44,458 bases of DNA from a virus. The stretch lies in IMG/VR virus record IMGVR_UViG_3300010299_000011, positions 1 through 44,458 of that record. One strand, 5' to 3'. Shown here piece after piece: positions 23,472 to 32,231 of the stretch. Each line of letters begins with the position of its first letter. Positions within the stretch are counted from its first letter, which is position 1. Below the pieces are notes generated by a model. The model had not been told where the DNA came from and ran no database searches. It saw only the letters and a program-made list of their open reading frames with translations. The position numbers and the translations under genes were made by a program.

Positions 23472-24292
23472 TACAGTGCGGCTCCTATTGCTGTGACGTA
23501 TGCAGAAACGTGCGTGTTTAGTTTGGACAGGTCCAGCGAAGTTCCAATACTGTAAAACGCAAATCTGTTTGCAGAGAAGTTGGTGGAACCAACACTCCCC
23601 TTAAAAACAAATGGATTTCCTGCGGCCTCGTTCACGGCCCCTCCGCTGTCGCTCTGCGTGCCATTCTCTCCGTACCCAAACCAAGAGAAAGATTCAATGG
23701 ATGAACGGCTGACTGCAACAAGTGATGGAACCGTATCACTTGTTCCTAGCGTGTAGATTGCTGACGATACAACTCTTGTCCGAAATCCAGTGGCCCCTGA
23801 TGAATCCAATATCGTCAGGTTGTTGTTGTCTTGCGAAATAAACCTATTTGCAGTGCCGCTGTCATACTTCTGTGTCATATACACAGAAAGATGAACGTCC
23901 GCATCATTCAAGTTTTCAGGCCCGTAATTCGTATCCAAAGACGTTGTGGCTCCGTCGCCCTTCAGTCCTTCTGATCGTAAATAATCGCCACTGGAAAACG
24001 AGTACGCCGTTGGCGCATCCCCTCGCAGCGGAACCAATGCCCCTGCCAGCGTTCTAGGTCCGCAGAGTAAACAACTAGAGCCAATCGCATCCCAGAGGCC
24101 ATCAGCCTTCAGGGCCGTAATGAACGCATCTACGGCTACCGCTACGCCCGTCTCAACGCCTGCACCGTCAGCGGCTGCCATCCGTGTCAGATAGTCGATG
24201 GCATCAGCGTCGGCGGGCAGGGGTTGCGAGCCGATGCCGGGATACCCGCCAGCGAAGGCATGGTCATACGGAAGGCGACTGGCGAGGCTCAT
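23471..24292 (-). CDS. Tail fibre-type protein with lectin-like C-terminus
   Basis: 273 residues from ATG 24292 (ATGA overlap). The segment AFITALKADGLWDAIG, then CGPRTLAGALVPLRG, then SGDYLRSEGLKGDG is a recurrent phage fibre motif that links a shaft to a concanavalin A/LamG-like beta sandwich. The rest has alternating strands and ends in a short helix (THVSAYVTAIGAAL). Its C-terminal design matches the fibre encoded just before it, suggesting duplicated receptor-binding subunits. Confidence 0.72.
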   Translation of the reverse strand: MSLASRLPYDHAFAGGYPGIGSQPLPADADAIDYLTRMAAADGAGVETGVAVAVDAFITALKADGLWDAIGSSCLLCGPRTLAGALVPLRGDAPTAYSFSSGDYLRSEGLKGDGATTSLDTNYGPENLNDADVHLSVYMTQKYDSGTANRFISQDNNNLTILDSSGATGFRTRVVSSAIYTLGTSDTVPSLVAVSRSSIESFSWFGYGENGTQSDSGGAVNEAAGNPFVFKGSVGSTNFSANRFAFYSIGTSLDLSKLNTHVSAYVTAIGAAL

Positions 24293-25131
24293 ACTGAATA
24301 CCCCCAAGCGATGAGTCCCTCAACCAACTCCCTTTGCGAGGTGAGGTCGGAGGCGTAGATGACAATCTCTTGCAGTTTCCCTGCATAGTGAGCATCTGGC
24401 GTAGACGAAGACCCACCAAAGCGACCTATACGGCAGACGGTGTCTACCGTGCTAATAGATGAAGTGGAGCCAGACGCAGGAAGAGCCGCACCATTAAGAA
24501 AGAACGAGTTGTCCGCAGGCGTACTCCCAGAGAAAACGTGAACAGCCAACTGCTGTTCTCCGACTACACCGCCGCCATACAGTTCGTTACCGCCCTGCAC
24601 CCTAATACCGTGCTCCGATGTGAGGTTCCAGTTCTGCGAAGAGCTGGTGGCAGAGTTGTCGCCAATGCCAAGATAGTAGTAACCCGTGACTAAGTTGCCT
24701 GGCTCAACGACCGAGAAGAAACTGCGATCCGACGTTCCAGAGATGCCCCATGTCGAAGCAGCGGCCAGAAAGTCTAGGGCGAATGACAGTGCTGGCTTTC
24801 CTTCGCTAATAATCAATGAGCCGCTGTCGCAAATCTGTGGCTGGCTACCACTGGATGATTGCGAGGCATGGTTGGCGTTTGGCGACTGATCCCACCACTG
24901 CTTAACAAATCCATCACCCGCACCACAGAAAGCCGCCAGCGTCCCGTCGGCCACCTCTGCCGCCGTGAAGTCTTCCTCCGCGTCGTCGCTGGATCGCCGC
25001 ACTGTGACAACAGGCCCGGCGTATGAGTTGCTCAGGCTGCGAAGCGAGTAGGCGGCTGCGGCTCCCGGCACAAGGTCTAAAAGACCCGGTGTCTTGCGGG
25101 GAACCAGCAGGCGGTTGTTCATCGGGCTCAT
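24289..25131 (-). CDS. Tail fibre with arabinofuranosidase/LamG-type lectin domain
   Basis: 280 residues from ATG 25131, or 277 from ATG 25122; the open frame reaches further upstream. Near the N-terminus: GLLDLVPGAAAAYSLRSLSNSY, VVTVRRSSDDAEEDF, AAFCGAGDGFVKQWWDQSPNANH. This matches the arabinofuranosidase-B-catalytic-like motif (AYSLR..VRRSSD..WxDQS) seen in phage fibres. A LamG-like sandwich follows and ends HYAGKLQEIVIYASDLTSQR. The protein probably binds or degrades a host-surface polysaccharide; activity cannot be inferred from sequence alone. Confidence 0.78.
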   Translation of the reverse strand: MSPMNNRLLVPRKTPGLLDLVPGAAAAYSLRSLSNSYAGPVVTVRRSSDDAEEDFTAAEVADGTLAAFCGAGDGFVKQWWDQSPNANHASQSSSGSQPQICDSGSLIISEGKPALSFALDFLAAASTWGISGTSDRSFFSVVEPGNLVTGYYYLGIGDNSATSSSQNWNLTSEHGIRVQGGNELYGGGVVGEQQLAVHVFSGSTPADNSFFLNGAALPASGSTSSISTVDTVCRIGRFGGSSSTPDAHYAGKLQEIVIYASDLTSQRELVEGLIAWGYSV

Positions 25132-25156
25132 CTGGAGCGTCCGTAGAGTAAGTGAT

Positions 25157-25537
25157 TTACGGCTGTGGTGGTTCGTCGTCTGGCGTCGTCGGCGGAAGAG
25201 GTGGTGCCGTAAATGACTCTGCTGCCGTGTGCTTCCCTCCAGCAGCATCAATGAGCCAGCAATCGACCTGCACTTCGTCTTCCGGTTGCCATTGAAGGCG
25301 ATACGATGCCAATGTGTCTTGGTCTGTCTTGCTGTACTTCACTCCATCGGGAGGCCAGGACTGACTTTCGGCCCGCTCTCCGTTAAGGGAAAGCGAGAAC
25401 CCAAACGAAACGCCTTTCAGACTGACGACGTTGCCGTGCCTGTTCAGTTTCGCGGAGAGGCTGTCTCCTGTTGGCAAAGAATCTTCCAGTTCAAGCGAAA
25501 GCGTGCGTGATAGTACGTCGAATGTTGCCTGCATCAT
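25157..25537 (-). CDS. Hypothetical fibre-accessory protein
   Basis: 126 residues starting ATGATG at 25537, overlapping the upstream stop by ATGA. The first half reads as beta strands (MMQATFDVLSRTLSLELEDS, VVSLKGVSFGFSLSLNGE), the second as a short beta domain with a Pro-rich tail (APPLPPTTPDDEPPQP). It lies between two fibre genes and could be a fibre connector or chaperone. No family recognised. Confidence 0.6.
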   Translation of the reverse strand: MMQATFDVLSRTLSLELEDSLPTGDSLSAKLNRHGNVVSLKGVSFGFSLSLNGERAESQSWPPDGVKYSKTDQDTLASYRLQWQPEDEVQVDCWLIDAAGGKHTAAESFTAPPLPPTTPDDEPPQP

Positions 25538-26418
25538 ACTGCATCGTACTCCGCTTCGGTGATCTCGTATCGAACGACAACAGTCCCTGAACCGCCAGAG
25601 CCTCCGTCTATGTAGGCAGGGTTGTTAAACCTTCCGCCACCACCACCGTCGCCTAGCCCGTCAACGCCGTCCGCTAATGGCACGGACCCAAACGAGCCGC
25701 CGTCCCCTCCAGAGGCGTACACCACATCAGCACCAGAGATTGCGGAAGTCACGCCGGCTCCTCCGGCGCGTTGTGGATTATCACTAACAGCGTTTCCAGG
25801 GCCACCGGCCCCACCGCCACCGCCCCCTCCGCTGGCTTGTTGCCCGCCTTGACCACCATCGTTGCCCTGAGCAGGAGATGTGGGAGGTACATTTCCGCTT
25901 CCCGCTACCGGAAACACGCCCGCCTGACCAGAGCTGCCGCCGCCTCCTCCAGAGCCTCCATCTCTGCCAGTGCCTCCTCCTTGAACGTATTGGCCACCGC
26001 CACCGCCGCCCGCTGAAACAACCCCATCAAAAGAGGATGCTTGCCCATCCGCACCAGGATTGTTGCCGATGCTTCCATTGCCGCCATTGCCAACAACGAC
26101 CTCTTTAGAGCCAGCCGAAATGACCTTCTGCCCAGTGCGAAAGCCGCCCGCGCCGCCGCCACCGCCAATAGCCCCACCGCCACCGCCTCCGGCCACAACC
26201 AAGTACTCCACGTCCCCGCCACGGCTAAACGCAAGCGTGCTTGTGCCAGTGCTAGTAAAGGTGTGAACCTTGTAGAACTTGCCTCCCTGCGAGATGACCG
26301 TCTCTGTGCCACCAGACGCAACGGGGCCAGCCGCAAACGCAGAGCCACGGTACATCTTTCGCACCTGAGATGATCCAACCTTTAGGTTGGCGACAACATC
26401 GCCAAGGGTCAGTCCCAT
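25534..26418 (-). CDS. Glycine-rich tail adhesin
   Basis: 294 residues. After an N-terminal ~75-residue anchor with strands (VHTFTSTGTSTLAFSRGGDVEYLVVAGGGG) the remaining ~200 residues are dominated by Gly runs and GG(G/A)GG motifs, closing with GSGGSGTVVVRYEI. VEYLVVAGGGGGG is the hallmark of phage glycine-rich adhesin domains, which often form exposed polyglycine-type surfaces that bind host receptors. Trinucleotide-like repeats in the DNA make the length likely to vary. Confidence 0.8.
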   Translation of the reverse strand: MGLTLGDVVANLKVGSSQVRKMYRGSAFAAGPVASGGTETVISQGGKFYKVHTFTSTGTSTLAFSRGGDVEYLVVAGGGGGGAIGGGGGAGGFRTGQKVISAGSKEVVVGNGGNGSIGNNPGADGQASSFDGVVSAGGGGGGQYVQGGGTGRDGGSGGGGGSSGQAGVFPVAGSGNVPPTSPAQGNDGGQGGQQASGGGGGGGAGGPGNAVSDNPQRAGGAGVTSAISGADVVYASGGDGGSFGSVPLADGVDGLGDGGGGGRFNNPAYIDGGSGGSGTVVVRYEITEAEYDAV

Positions 26419-26441
26419 AGCCGTAAAGCCTCTCTCTAGGG

Positions 26442-26711
26442 TCAGTCAGTGATGACGTAGAGCGTGTTGGCGTCAGGCGTCAGAGCGTCGTACGCCGCCT
26501 GCGTCAGGGCGACGATGTTGTCGATGCCTGTGCCGATAAGCGCGTAGTCGGTGTCGTTCCACGCCTTGCCCTCACCGATCTTCTTCCGGCCGGTGTCGGT
26601 TTCGTATCCAACCTCACCCTGAGCCAGCTGATAGTTGCCGGCCGTCCACTGGGCGGCAGTCTTCGACCGATTGATTTTGTCGACAGTTCGTAGCGGGTTC
26701 GGAAAACTCAT
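26442..26711 (-). CDS. Mtd-N-like fibre attachment protein
   Basis: 89 residues, GAGG upstream of the ATG 26711. NRSKTAAQWTAGNYQLAQGEVGYETDTGRKKIGEGKAWND matches the N-terminal domain of major tropism determinant proteins and related fibres; ALTQAAYDALTPDANTLYVITD is a frequent fibre C-terminal motif. The two are joined with no receptor domain between them, so it is probably a baseplate- or tail-attaching adaptor for the Gly-rich adhesin that follows. Confidence 0.75.
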   Translation of the reverse strand: MSFPNPLRTVDKINRSKTAAQWTAGNYQLAQGEVGYETDTGRKKIGEGKAWNDTDYALIGTGIDNIVALTQAAYDALTPDANTLYVITD

Positions 26712-26806
26712 TATCTCATCCTCATAAGGGCGACCAGTGACGCGGCGATTACAAAGCCAAACACCGCAAGGAGTGCGACGAATACGGCGATTGGGTCACG
26801 CTTCAT
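26711..26806 (-). CDS. 31-residue single-span membrane protein
   Basis: The gene is supported by an ATGA overlap at its start (26803-26806) and a TAATG overlap at its end (26709-26713). It encodes a basic N-terminus (MKRDP), one 22-residue hydrophobic helix (IAVFVALLAVFGFVIAASLV) and a basic end (ALMRMR). Small and positively flanked, it could be a holin-like or membrane-anchoring peptide, but nothing in its context proves a lysis role. Confidence 0.65.
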   Translation of the reverse strand: MKRDPIAVFVALLAVFGFVIAASLVALMRMR

Positions 26807-27132
26807 CCCTTAACCCCAACGGTCATCGCCATGGTCGTTGCGCCAGTAATCACGGGGCAGATGTAAGCAGCTGCAAAGCAGGCGTCCGGCACGGGGTGAG
26901 CACCGACCGTGACGTTGGTGACAACAGCGTTGCCGGAGTCGTAGACCTGCACGGGAGTGACTCCGTACGCTGGAGCTGCGTGCCAGTTGATCTGGGTAGC
27001 GCCGTTTGTGGCAGCAATGTAGACCATGCCGGCTGCCCAGCGGTCGTATGGGAAGCTGCCTGCAGTTGTTGCTGCAGAACTGTTGGCGGTGATCACGGAG
27101 TTGCCGCCCGAGCGGCGTTCAATGGCGTTCAT
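26803..27132 (-). CDS. Hypothetical virion protein
   Basis: 109 residues, ATGA-coupled to both neighbours. It begins MNAIERRSGGNSVITANSSA and has alternating strands (WAAGMVYIAATNGATQINWH, PVQVYDSGNAVVTNVTVG), ending with VITGATTMAMTVGVKG. The all-beta look suits a small decoration or tail-surface protein. No family recognised. Confidence 0.58.
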   Translation of the reverse strand: MNAIERRSGGNSVITANSSAATTAGSFPYDRWAAGMVYIAATNGATQINWHAAPAYGVTPVQVYDSGNAVVTNVTVGAHPVPDACFAAAYICPVITGATTMAMTVGVKG

Positions 27133-27653
27133 CGGCCCTTCCCTTTGAGTGCGTGCTTTTCGATGACCTTCTCTCGCAGCTCACCTGCGCTAGCCTTTTT
27201 GTTCGCAGTTCGCAAACGGCGAACTTCCTTCTGGATGATCTTCTCGTTCAATACGGATCGCTTCGGTTCGGCAGGGCCGGGGTCATAATTGTAAATGCCC
27301 TGAACGGCCAAACGTCGCTTCTGGGCGACACGCTTAATGTCGTCTACCCCGGACACCCATGCGTCCGGGTCTTTCCAGCCACGCTTGTCTGCGAGTCCTC
27401 CGACGTAGTATTTCCCTGAGATGTCTACGCCCGCCTCACGCGCCTCTTTGGCGACGTACCTCGCCTGCCGAGGCGGCATTTCGTCCAGCTGCTGGTTGTT
27501 GTACCGTCCCTCCATAAACGACCTGTCGGAGCCAAGCGACCCTGGGGCGGTCTGGTATGCGCACATTTCCGCCCACTTCTCGCCGTGCGGGAGCGCCTTT
27601 TGGTACGTTTCAACAGCCTCTAGGCCGAGGCGTTTAATGTGGTCAGGGATCAC
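27129..27653 (-). CDS. Conserved-type phage protein after the portal
   Basis: 174 residues. The start is GTG (27651-27653), GTGA-coupled to the portal stop with AGGAG upstream. The centre, DRSFMEGRYNNQQLDEMPPRQARYVAKEAREAGVDISGKYYVGGLADKRGWKDPDAWVS, is a pattern I have seen in other phage proteins of unknown function. The C-terminal third is a charged helix (NEKIIQKEVRRLRTANKK), which may bind nucleic acid. Function not assigned. Confidence 0.68.
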   Translation of the reverse strand: MIPDHIKRLGLEAVETYQKALPHGEKWAEMCAYQTAPGSLGSDRSFMEGRYNNQQLDEMPPRQARYVAKEAREAGVDISGKYYVGGLADKRGWKDPDAWVSGVDDIKRVAQKRRLAVQGIYNYDPGPAEPKRSVLNEKIIQKEVRRLRTANKKASAGELREKVIEKHALKGKGR

Positions 27654-29614
27654 TGCTGCTCCTGTGGCGGTTCGCCCGGAGGAGGTCCGGGCGGAGGTGG
27701 TGGTGGTACGAGGTAGCGGGACACATCGAAGTTCATAGTGTTCCCCCAGTCCTCCAGCATGGCATTGAACAGCTCTGGCCTGCCTGCCTGCAGAAGCCCC
27801 TGGGCGACGGGCATAATGATTTGCATAGCGTTGTTCAGGTTTTCCACCTTGGTGGCGATATTCGGCTTGCGGGCCGAGCCGGCTTCAACGCGGTAGCTGT
27901 ACTCCCGGACGATGGTGTCCGGGGCCTCGTTCAGCACGTGCATCTGCCACGCCTGAGCCGCCATGGGGCCGAGCAGCGGGGCGACGTCTTGCGGCGAGAT
28001 AAGCCACCTCGCCATCAACGCTTCCTTGCGGGCGACCTCCGAAAGGGCGTCCTCAAGCTGGTTGGCATAGTCGTCAGGGCGGACGGAGATTTGCTCCGCC
28101 TTCACCTGTGCTTCTGCAGCACTTCTGAATTGATTTCTGGAAAGCCCGTACAACAATTCTGTTAACCCAACCCGGCGGTCAAACAGAGCCGTTACCTCAG
28201 CGATGATCTGATACATGTCCTGGGTGACGCCAGGCATTTGAAAGACGCTGATCACATCGTTGACGCTGCGGCCAATAGCTTCGCTGATTTCAACGATCCT
28301 GAGTCCGCCTTCCGCCTTATCCAGAATCTTCGATTTGATGTCGGGGTCGGCAGCCTTTGCGACTCCAACAAGCGTCTGCGACGACGTCGCAATACGGGTT
28401 GCCAAAAACGACATAGCCCAGTTGATGAATCGCAACTCGCCGATGCCTGGCCGGATGAGGGAGACGGGCCAGCTGTATCCGGGCTTTCCATGCCACGCCA
28501 TCAGCGTAAACGGCCAGCCGTTTGGTTCTGCCCAGAATGGTATCGGCCACTGTGCGGACATAAACAGCGACTGTGGGATGCCCGTCTCGTCTACTTCCTC
28601 CTGCAGCATCTCCGGCGGCGCGTTTAACGGGAAGTCAACGCCTTCGGCTACGACGATGTAGCAGTTCGGCCCAAGGGAGTCGAACTTCCCGCGTAGCTCC
28701 TTGTCGCCGTCTTTCAAACGGTCGCCGAATCCAGTCTTGGAGTAGACTTCCCAGTACGTTAGCAGGTCGTTTGTTTTTCCGTTCTTGCGCTTTGTCTCGT
28801 AGCCACGCTCCCCAGCGTCTGCGCGTGAGTGGTAAGTCTCGCCGTTGGCCTTCAGGTCTTCACGCTTCAGGCCGAACTTGTTGGCCACGTAGTCAATTGG
28901 GTGGACCCGCTTGCGTGCGCACCAAAGGATGTCTTCAAACTCGTCAGCATCTGGATCCCAGACCAGGTTGTCGATGGAGTCGAAAAAGCTGCCGGCAAAC
29001 TTTGTTTCCGTGCCTGGTGGCTGGTACAGCTCATGCCACCAAACAGAGGCCCCCTTTATGAACGCCTCTTCGACGACCTTACGGGAGTGCTGCTTTAGGT
29101 TCAGCTCGTTCGGGGTGTAGTTCAGGTAGTCCTCCAGCAGTTTGCTGACGAGCTTGCGCCTCTCCAGCATCAACTGCTGCTGCTGGAGCATCTGCTGGTA
29201 CATCTGCACTCCAGGGTCTGGCATCATCACCGGCTGGCCGTCAGGGCCGATAACCGGCTGCCCGTCAGGCCCCATCTGTGGTGTCGGGGGCTGTGGGAAG
29301 ATGCCCAGCAGCTGCGGCCCGATGATCGGGTACTGCTTCGGGGTTACAGTGCGCGTCGGATTGCGGTGGTGGATGACGGCCGTAAAAAGACGCACAGCCT
29401 CCCAGACGCGGTTGACCTGCATCCGGAACTCGGGCGGGTCAATGCCGCGTGAGAAGTTTTTGAAATACTTGCTGCCCCACATCGCATCTGGATCGGAGCA
29501 GAAGAAGGACATAGCCTCCTCTGCGTCCTCGCTGAAGGGCTTCTTGTGCTTCTCAGCAAGGCGGATTTTCTCCAGCCACTGCTTACAGATGGGACGCAGA
29601 GGGTTATCTTCCAT
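27650..29614 (-). CDS. Portal protein
   Basis: 654 residues, size and order (after the large terminase, before tail genes) of a podovirus P22-like portal. Visible segments: PPEFRMQVNRVWEAVRLFTAVIHHRNPT, KVVEEAFIKGASVWWHELYQPPG, SFFDSIDNLVWDPDADEFEDILWCARKR, GIGELRFINWAMSFLATRIATSSQTL, and YANQLEDALSEVARKEALM. The portal dodecamer forms the packaging vertex and head-tail junction. A tandem GPDGQPVIG unit occurs near residues 119-136. The C-terminus is Pro-rich. Confidence 0.88.
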   Translation of the reverse strand: MEDNPLRPICKQWLEKIRLAEKHKKPFSEDAEEAMSFFCSDPDAMWGSKYFKNFSRGIDPPEFRMQVNRVWEAVRLFTAVIHHRNPTRTVTPKQYPIIGPQLLGIFPQPPTPQMGPDGQPVIGPDGQPVMMPDPGVQMYQQMLQQQQLMLERRKLVSKLLEDYLNYTPNELNLKQHSRKVVEEAFIKGASVWWHELYQPPGTETKFAGSFFDSIDNLVWDPDADEFEDILWCARKRVHPIDYVANKFGLKREDLKANGETYHSRADAGERGYETKRKNGKTNDLLTYWEVYSKTGFGDRLKDGDKELRGKFDSLGPNCYIVVAEGVDFPLNAPPEMLQEEVDETGIPQSLFMSAQWPIPFWAEPNGWPFTLMAWHGKPGYSWPVSLIRPGIGELRFINWAMSFLATRIATSSQTLVGVAKAADPDIKSKILDKAEGGLRIVEISEAIGRSVNDVISVFQMPGVTQDMYQIIAEVTALFDRRVGLTELLYGLSRNQFRSAAEAQVKAEQISVRPDDYANQLEDALSEVARKEALMARWLISPQDVAPLLGPMAAQAWQMHVLNEAPDTIVREYSYRVEAGSARKPNIATKVENLNNAMQIIMPVAQGLLQAGRPELFNAMLEDWGNTMNFDVSRYLVPPPPPPGPPPGEPPQEQQ

Positions 29615-29620
29615 GGAGGA

Positions 29621-29944
29621 CTATTGTCCCTTTTTGGGCTGCAGCGCGGCCATCTTCTTCTCCAGAAGAGCCACTTTCTCGCTGAGCACGGAAAGTTGTG
29701 GATCACGCGGCTTGTGCTCCCAGGTGCCGTAGCGCTTCCACTCGGGAAACTCCTCCAGCCCAGGGTCGTCTTTGTGGTGGACGCTGGGGCGTTCGGAGCC
29801 GCCGTACCCCGGTGACACCACCCAGAGGATCACGGCACGCTTCCCGACCTGGCTCACCAGGCCGATGGCCGGCTCCGCGTCGGCGTGTGCGTAAAAGTGA
29901 ACCCAGTCTCCGAGCTTTACTTCGGGCATATCGAATTCGGTCAT
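29621..29944 (-). CDS. Hypothetical protein between terminase and portal
   Basis: 107 residues from ATG 29944 (MTEFDMPEVKLGDWVHFYAH), ATGA-coupled to the terminase stop. It opens with an SH3-like beta barrel pattern (VKLGDWVHFYAHADAEPAIGLVSQVGKRAVILWVVSPGYGG), then a coiled-coil C-terminus (LSVLSEKVALLEKKMAALQ). It may assist packaging or portal assembly, but no family is recognised. Confidence 0.65.
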   Translation of the reverse strand: MTEFDMPEVKLGDWVHFYAHADAEPAIGLVSQVGKRAVILWVVSPGYGGSERPSVHHKDDPGLEEFPEWKRYGTWEHKPRDPQLSVLSEKVALLEKKMAALQPKKGQ

Positions 29945-31608
29945 TTCGTACTCACGGGTCCGAGGTTGACGCCTTTTTCTGTTTCCCGCTGGCGCCTTTT
30001 GCGGTCTTCCAACCATTTGACCCACCAAGGGTCCGGCCCCACCGATTTTGGCGGCGGGTAGTATTTGGGCTCGTATGCGCAGAGATACTCCAAGCACTGC
30101 ACAGCATGGACGTCGCCGCGTGTGTACGGGACGTCCGTCACGTAGGTCACGCCGTTGACGTTGGTCGTCTTCTTGCGATACCGCTTTAGCTCACGGAGGA
30201 GATTGGGGCAGCTGCTCTCCAGGATTTTTAGTCCCACAGAGCCGTCGCCACGGATATGCATCATCTGGCGCACCAGGTTGGTGCGGGCCATGATGTCATC
30301 CGAGCCGGGGACAAAGTTGTGGTTGGTGGCGATGCTGCGAATCTTTCGCTTCTTTAGTTCCTCTGAGTACAGCTCATGGGGCAACCGTCCTGAGCCGAGG
30401 TCACGCAGCGTGCCGCCGTGCATGTCCATCACAAAAGACCGAAAGACTTGGTTCTTCGCCTTCTTGGCAAACTCCTCTCCCCAGATAAGTGCGTTACAGT
30501 TGCGGATGTACAGCTCGTCGTAGATGAGCAGAAACGATTCGTCCGGTGGGACCGCCCCAAAGAGGCTCGCCATCACGGCGTGCCCGGGGTCGATAGAGAC
30601 GTAGCGTGTCCAGTTTTCGGGGACTTGCGGCATCTCCTCTCGCTTCAGGATATGGACGGCCTGGTTGAACGTCGGGTACATCAACGTCGATTCGGTGGTG
30701 AACTCGCCCTCCGCTCGCATGCGGACTTCGTCTGCACCCAAAGCGCTCCACCGTTCAATATTCTTACGCTTCTCCTCCTCATCGATAAAATTGTTATCTA
30801 GGAAGCGGAACGTGAATTTTTTGATAATAGGCTTTTCGACGCCCTCTTCAACGGCGCGGTCAGCGCGCTCGCACAGTCCGATAAGGGCGTCGTTCTTGGA
30901 GTGCGGCATGGCCGACCACACAAAGCGGCCTTTGCGGTCTGCCAGCCGCGCCTGGGATTCGCCAACGAAGTTCTCGTTGTTAACATCTTCGTCGATCCAA
31001 ATAAGGTCGGCTTGGTATCCCTGTGGCGGTTCGCCTTCAGAGGAGAAGCACCAGATCGTCCACCCGTTAACCAGCTCCATCTTGTTCAGGTAGCCAGCGT
31101 TCTTCAGAACCCAAGAGACTTCTTTGATCATCCTGGGTGGGATTAAGGGTGGAGCGGGTTTGCTTTTGGACTTGTCCTCGCCAGGGCGAAGAGATCGCCA
31201 GCCTCCCGTCTTCTCGTCTTTGACGATGCGAAACGCGCCAGCCTTCATAAGGATTGGGTAGATAACCAAACCAATGTGGGGCCAGTTCCTTCCGACAATC
31301 GCCAGGTTCCCGTCCTTCTCCGGGTACTTGCCATATGGATCGTTGCCCGTGGCAGCCCTCGCTGCTTCGACAGCAACCGCTAGGGTCTTGCCGCCTCGGT
31401 TGCCACCAAGCACTATCCTCTCCGAGGCTAGGCATGAGTGAAACTCCTCTTGGTGCGGCATGGGTTCGTACAGCCGGAGCGCCTCCAGTTTTCTGCCGTG
31501 GAGTTCGGCCTGCACTTCCCGCAGCTGCGAGAGTGCGTGTGTCGTCAAACCGAGATCAACTGGGGCGTCCGGTTTTTTTGGCGGCGGTACTGGAGGATGC
31601 TTTCTCAC
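29941..31608 (-). CDS. terL: Terminase large subunit
   Basis: 555 residues; start GTG 31608, GTGA-coupled to the zinc-finger gene with GGAG upstream. ATPase: Walker A GGNRGGKT (68-75), Walker B LIWIDED with D206/E207, C-motif-like FVWSAMP. Nuclease: YVSIDPG with D340, FVMDMHGG with D395, and RGDVHAVQCLEY with D499. The enzyme cuts DNA at the portal and pumps it into the head. The C-terminal ~55 residues are basic. The protein lies upstream of the portal rather than after it, unlike the T7 and cyanopodovirus order. Confidence 0.93.
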   Translation of the reverse strand: MRKHPPVPPPKKPDAPVDLGLTTHALSQLREVQAELHGRKLEALRLYEPMPHQEEFHSCLASERIVLGGNRGGKTLAVAVEAARAATGNDPYGKYPEKDGNLAIVGRNWPHIGLVIYPILMKAGAFRIVKDEKTGGWRSLRPGEDKSKSKPAPPLIPPRMIKEVSWVLKNAGYLNKMELVNGWTIWCFSSEGEPPQGYQADLIWIDEDVNNENFVGESQARLADRKGRFVWSAMPHSKNDALIGLCERADRAVEEGVEKPIIKKFTFRFLDNNFIDEEEKRKNIERWSALGADEVRMRAEGEFTTESTLMYPTFNQAVHILKREEMPQVPENWTRYVSIDPGHAVMASLFGAVPPDESFLLIYDELYIRNCNALIWGEEFAKKAKNQVFRSFVMDMHGGTLRDLGSGRLPHELYSEELKKRKIRSIATNHNFVPGSDDIMARTNLVRQMMHIRGDGSVGLKILESSCPNLLRELKRYRKKTTNVNGVTYVTDVPYTRGDVHAVQCLEYLCAYEPKYYPPPKSVGPDPWWVKWLEDRKRRQRETEKGVNLGPVSTK

Positions 31609-32231
31609 TCCACTCTCCGCACTTCGTTTTGTGTTCCGTCAGCGGGAACTTCCCGAGCCACTGGCCTGGATGCATTTGCGGGGGATACCTGTGGCATTCC
31701 CCCACCTGCGGATTCAGGGGCCGCCAGTGCCGGCAGTTTTCGCACATCCGTAGCATTGATGGTGATCGCCGCCTCCAGTAAGCGTTGCTTGAGTTCGTCT
31801 TCCAACTCTTCCTCGGACCACAACTCCAGAGGCTTCTTGGCACCACCCATGGCCGTGTTTGCACTTGTCAGCCGCACCATGGTGTCCAGCATCTTTGTTC
31901 GGAACGCCCCGCCTGGTGCAGCGTCGTAGAACTGCTTCATGTAGATGTTGGCGAAACCACGGACGCCGCCGCAGTATTCCATCAACACCTCCAATAGCTC
32001 CGATGAGTGCGGCACGTTTGCGCCGCCAATGCGAGCGGACGCAATGAACAAATCCACTGCGCCCTTTTCGATTTCCTTTAGACGGGCCTCTCGCTTCTTC
32101 TGCTTACGGCCGTTCTCATGCTTACGCCGGCAGGCTTTGCAGCGGGAGTGGAACCCATCCTTGGACTTGTGGAAATGCTCCGCAGTCTCAGGAAACGACT
32201 TCTTGCACTGTATGCAGGTTTTGTTCGACAT
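31605..32231 (-). CDS. Zinc-finger protein, candidate small terminase
   Basis: 208 residues. N-terminal zinc ribbon: C6-x2-C9 and C31-x2-C34 within KSFPETAEHFHKSKDGFHSRCKACRRK, like the CxxC...HSRCKAC families encoded near phage packaging genes. The centre is helical (LLEVLMEYCGGVRGFANIYMKQFYDAA, WSEEELEDELKQRLLEAAITI), the tail is disordered. Immediately upstream of terL, it is the best position-based candidate for the DNA-recognition subunit. The first 44 bases overlap the glycosyltransferase gene. Confidence 0.65.
   Translation of the reverse strand: MSNKTCIQCKKSFPETAEHFHKSKDGFHSRCKACRRKHENGRKQKKREARLKEIEKGAVDLFIASARIGGANVPHSSELLEVLMEYCGGVRGFANIYMKQFYDAAPGGAFRTKMLDTMVRLTSANTAMGGAKKPLELWSEEELEDELKQRLLEAAITINATDVRKLPALAAPESAGGGMPQVSPANASRPVAREVPADGTQNEVRRVE

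Noticed and set aside
26442-26711. Diversity-generating retroelement
   Set aside because: An Mtd-N-like domain is present, but no reverse transcriptase, template repeat or variable repeat was found.
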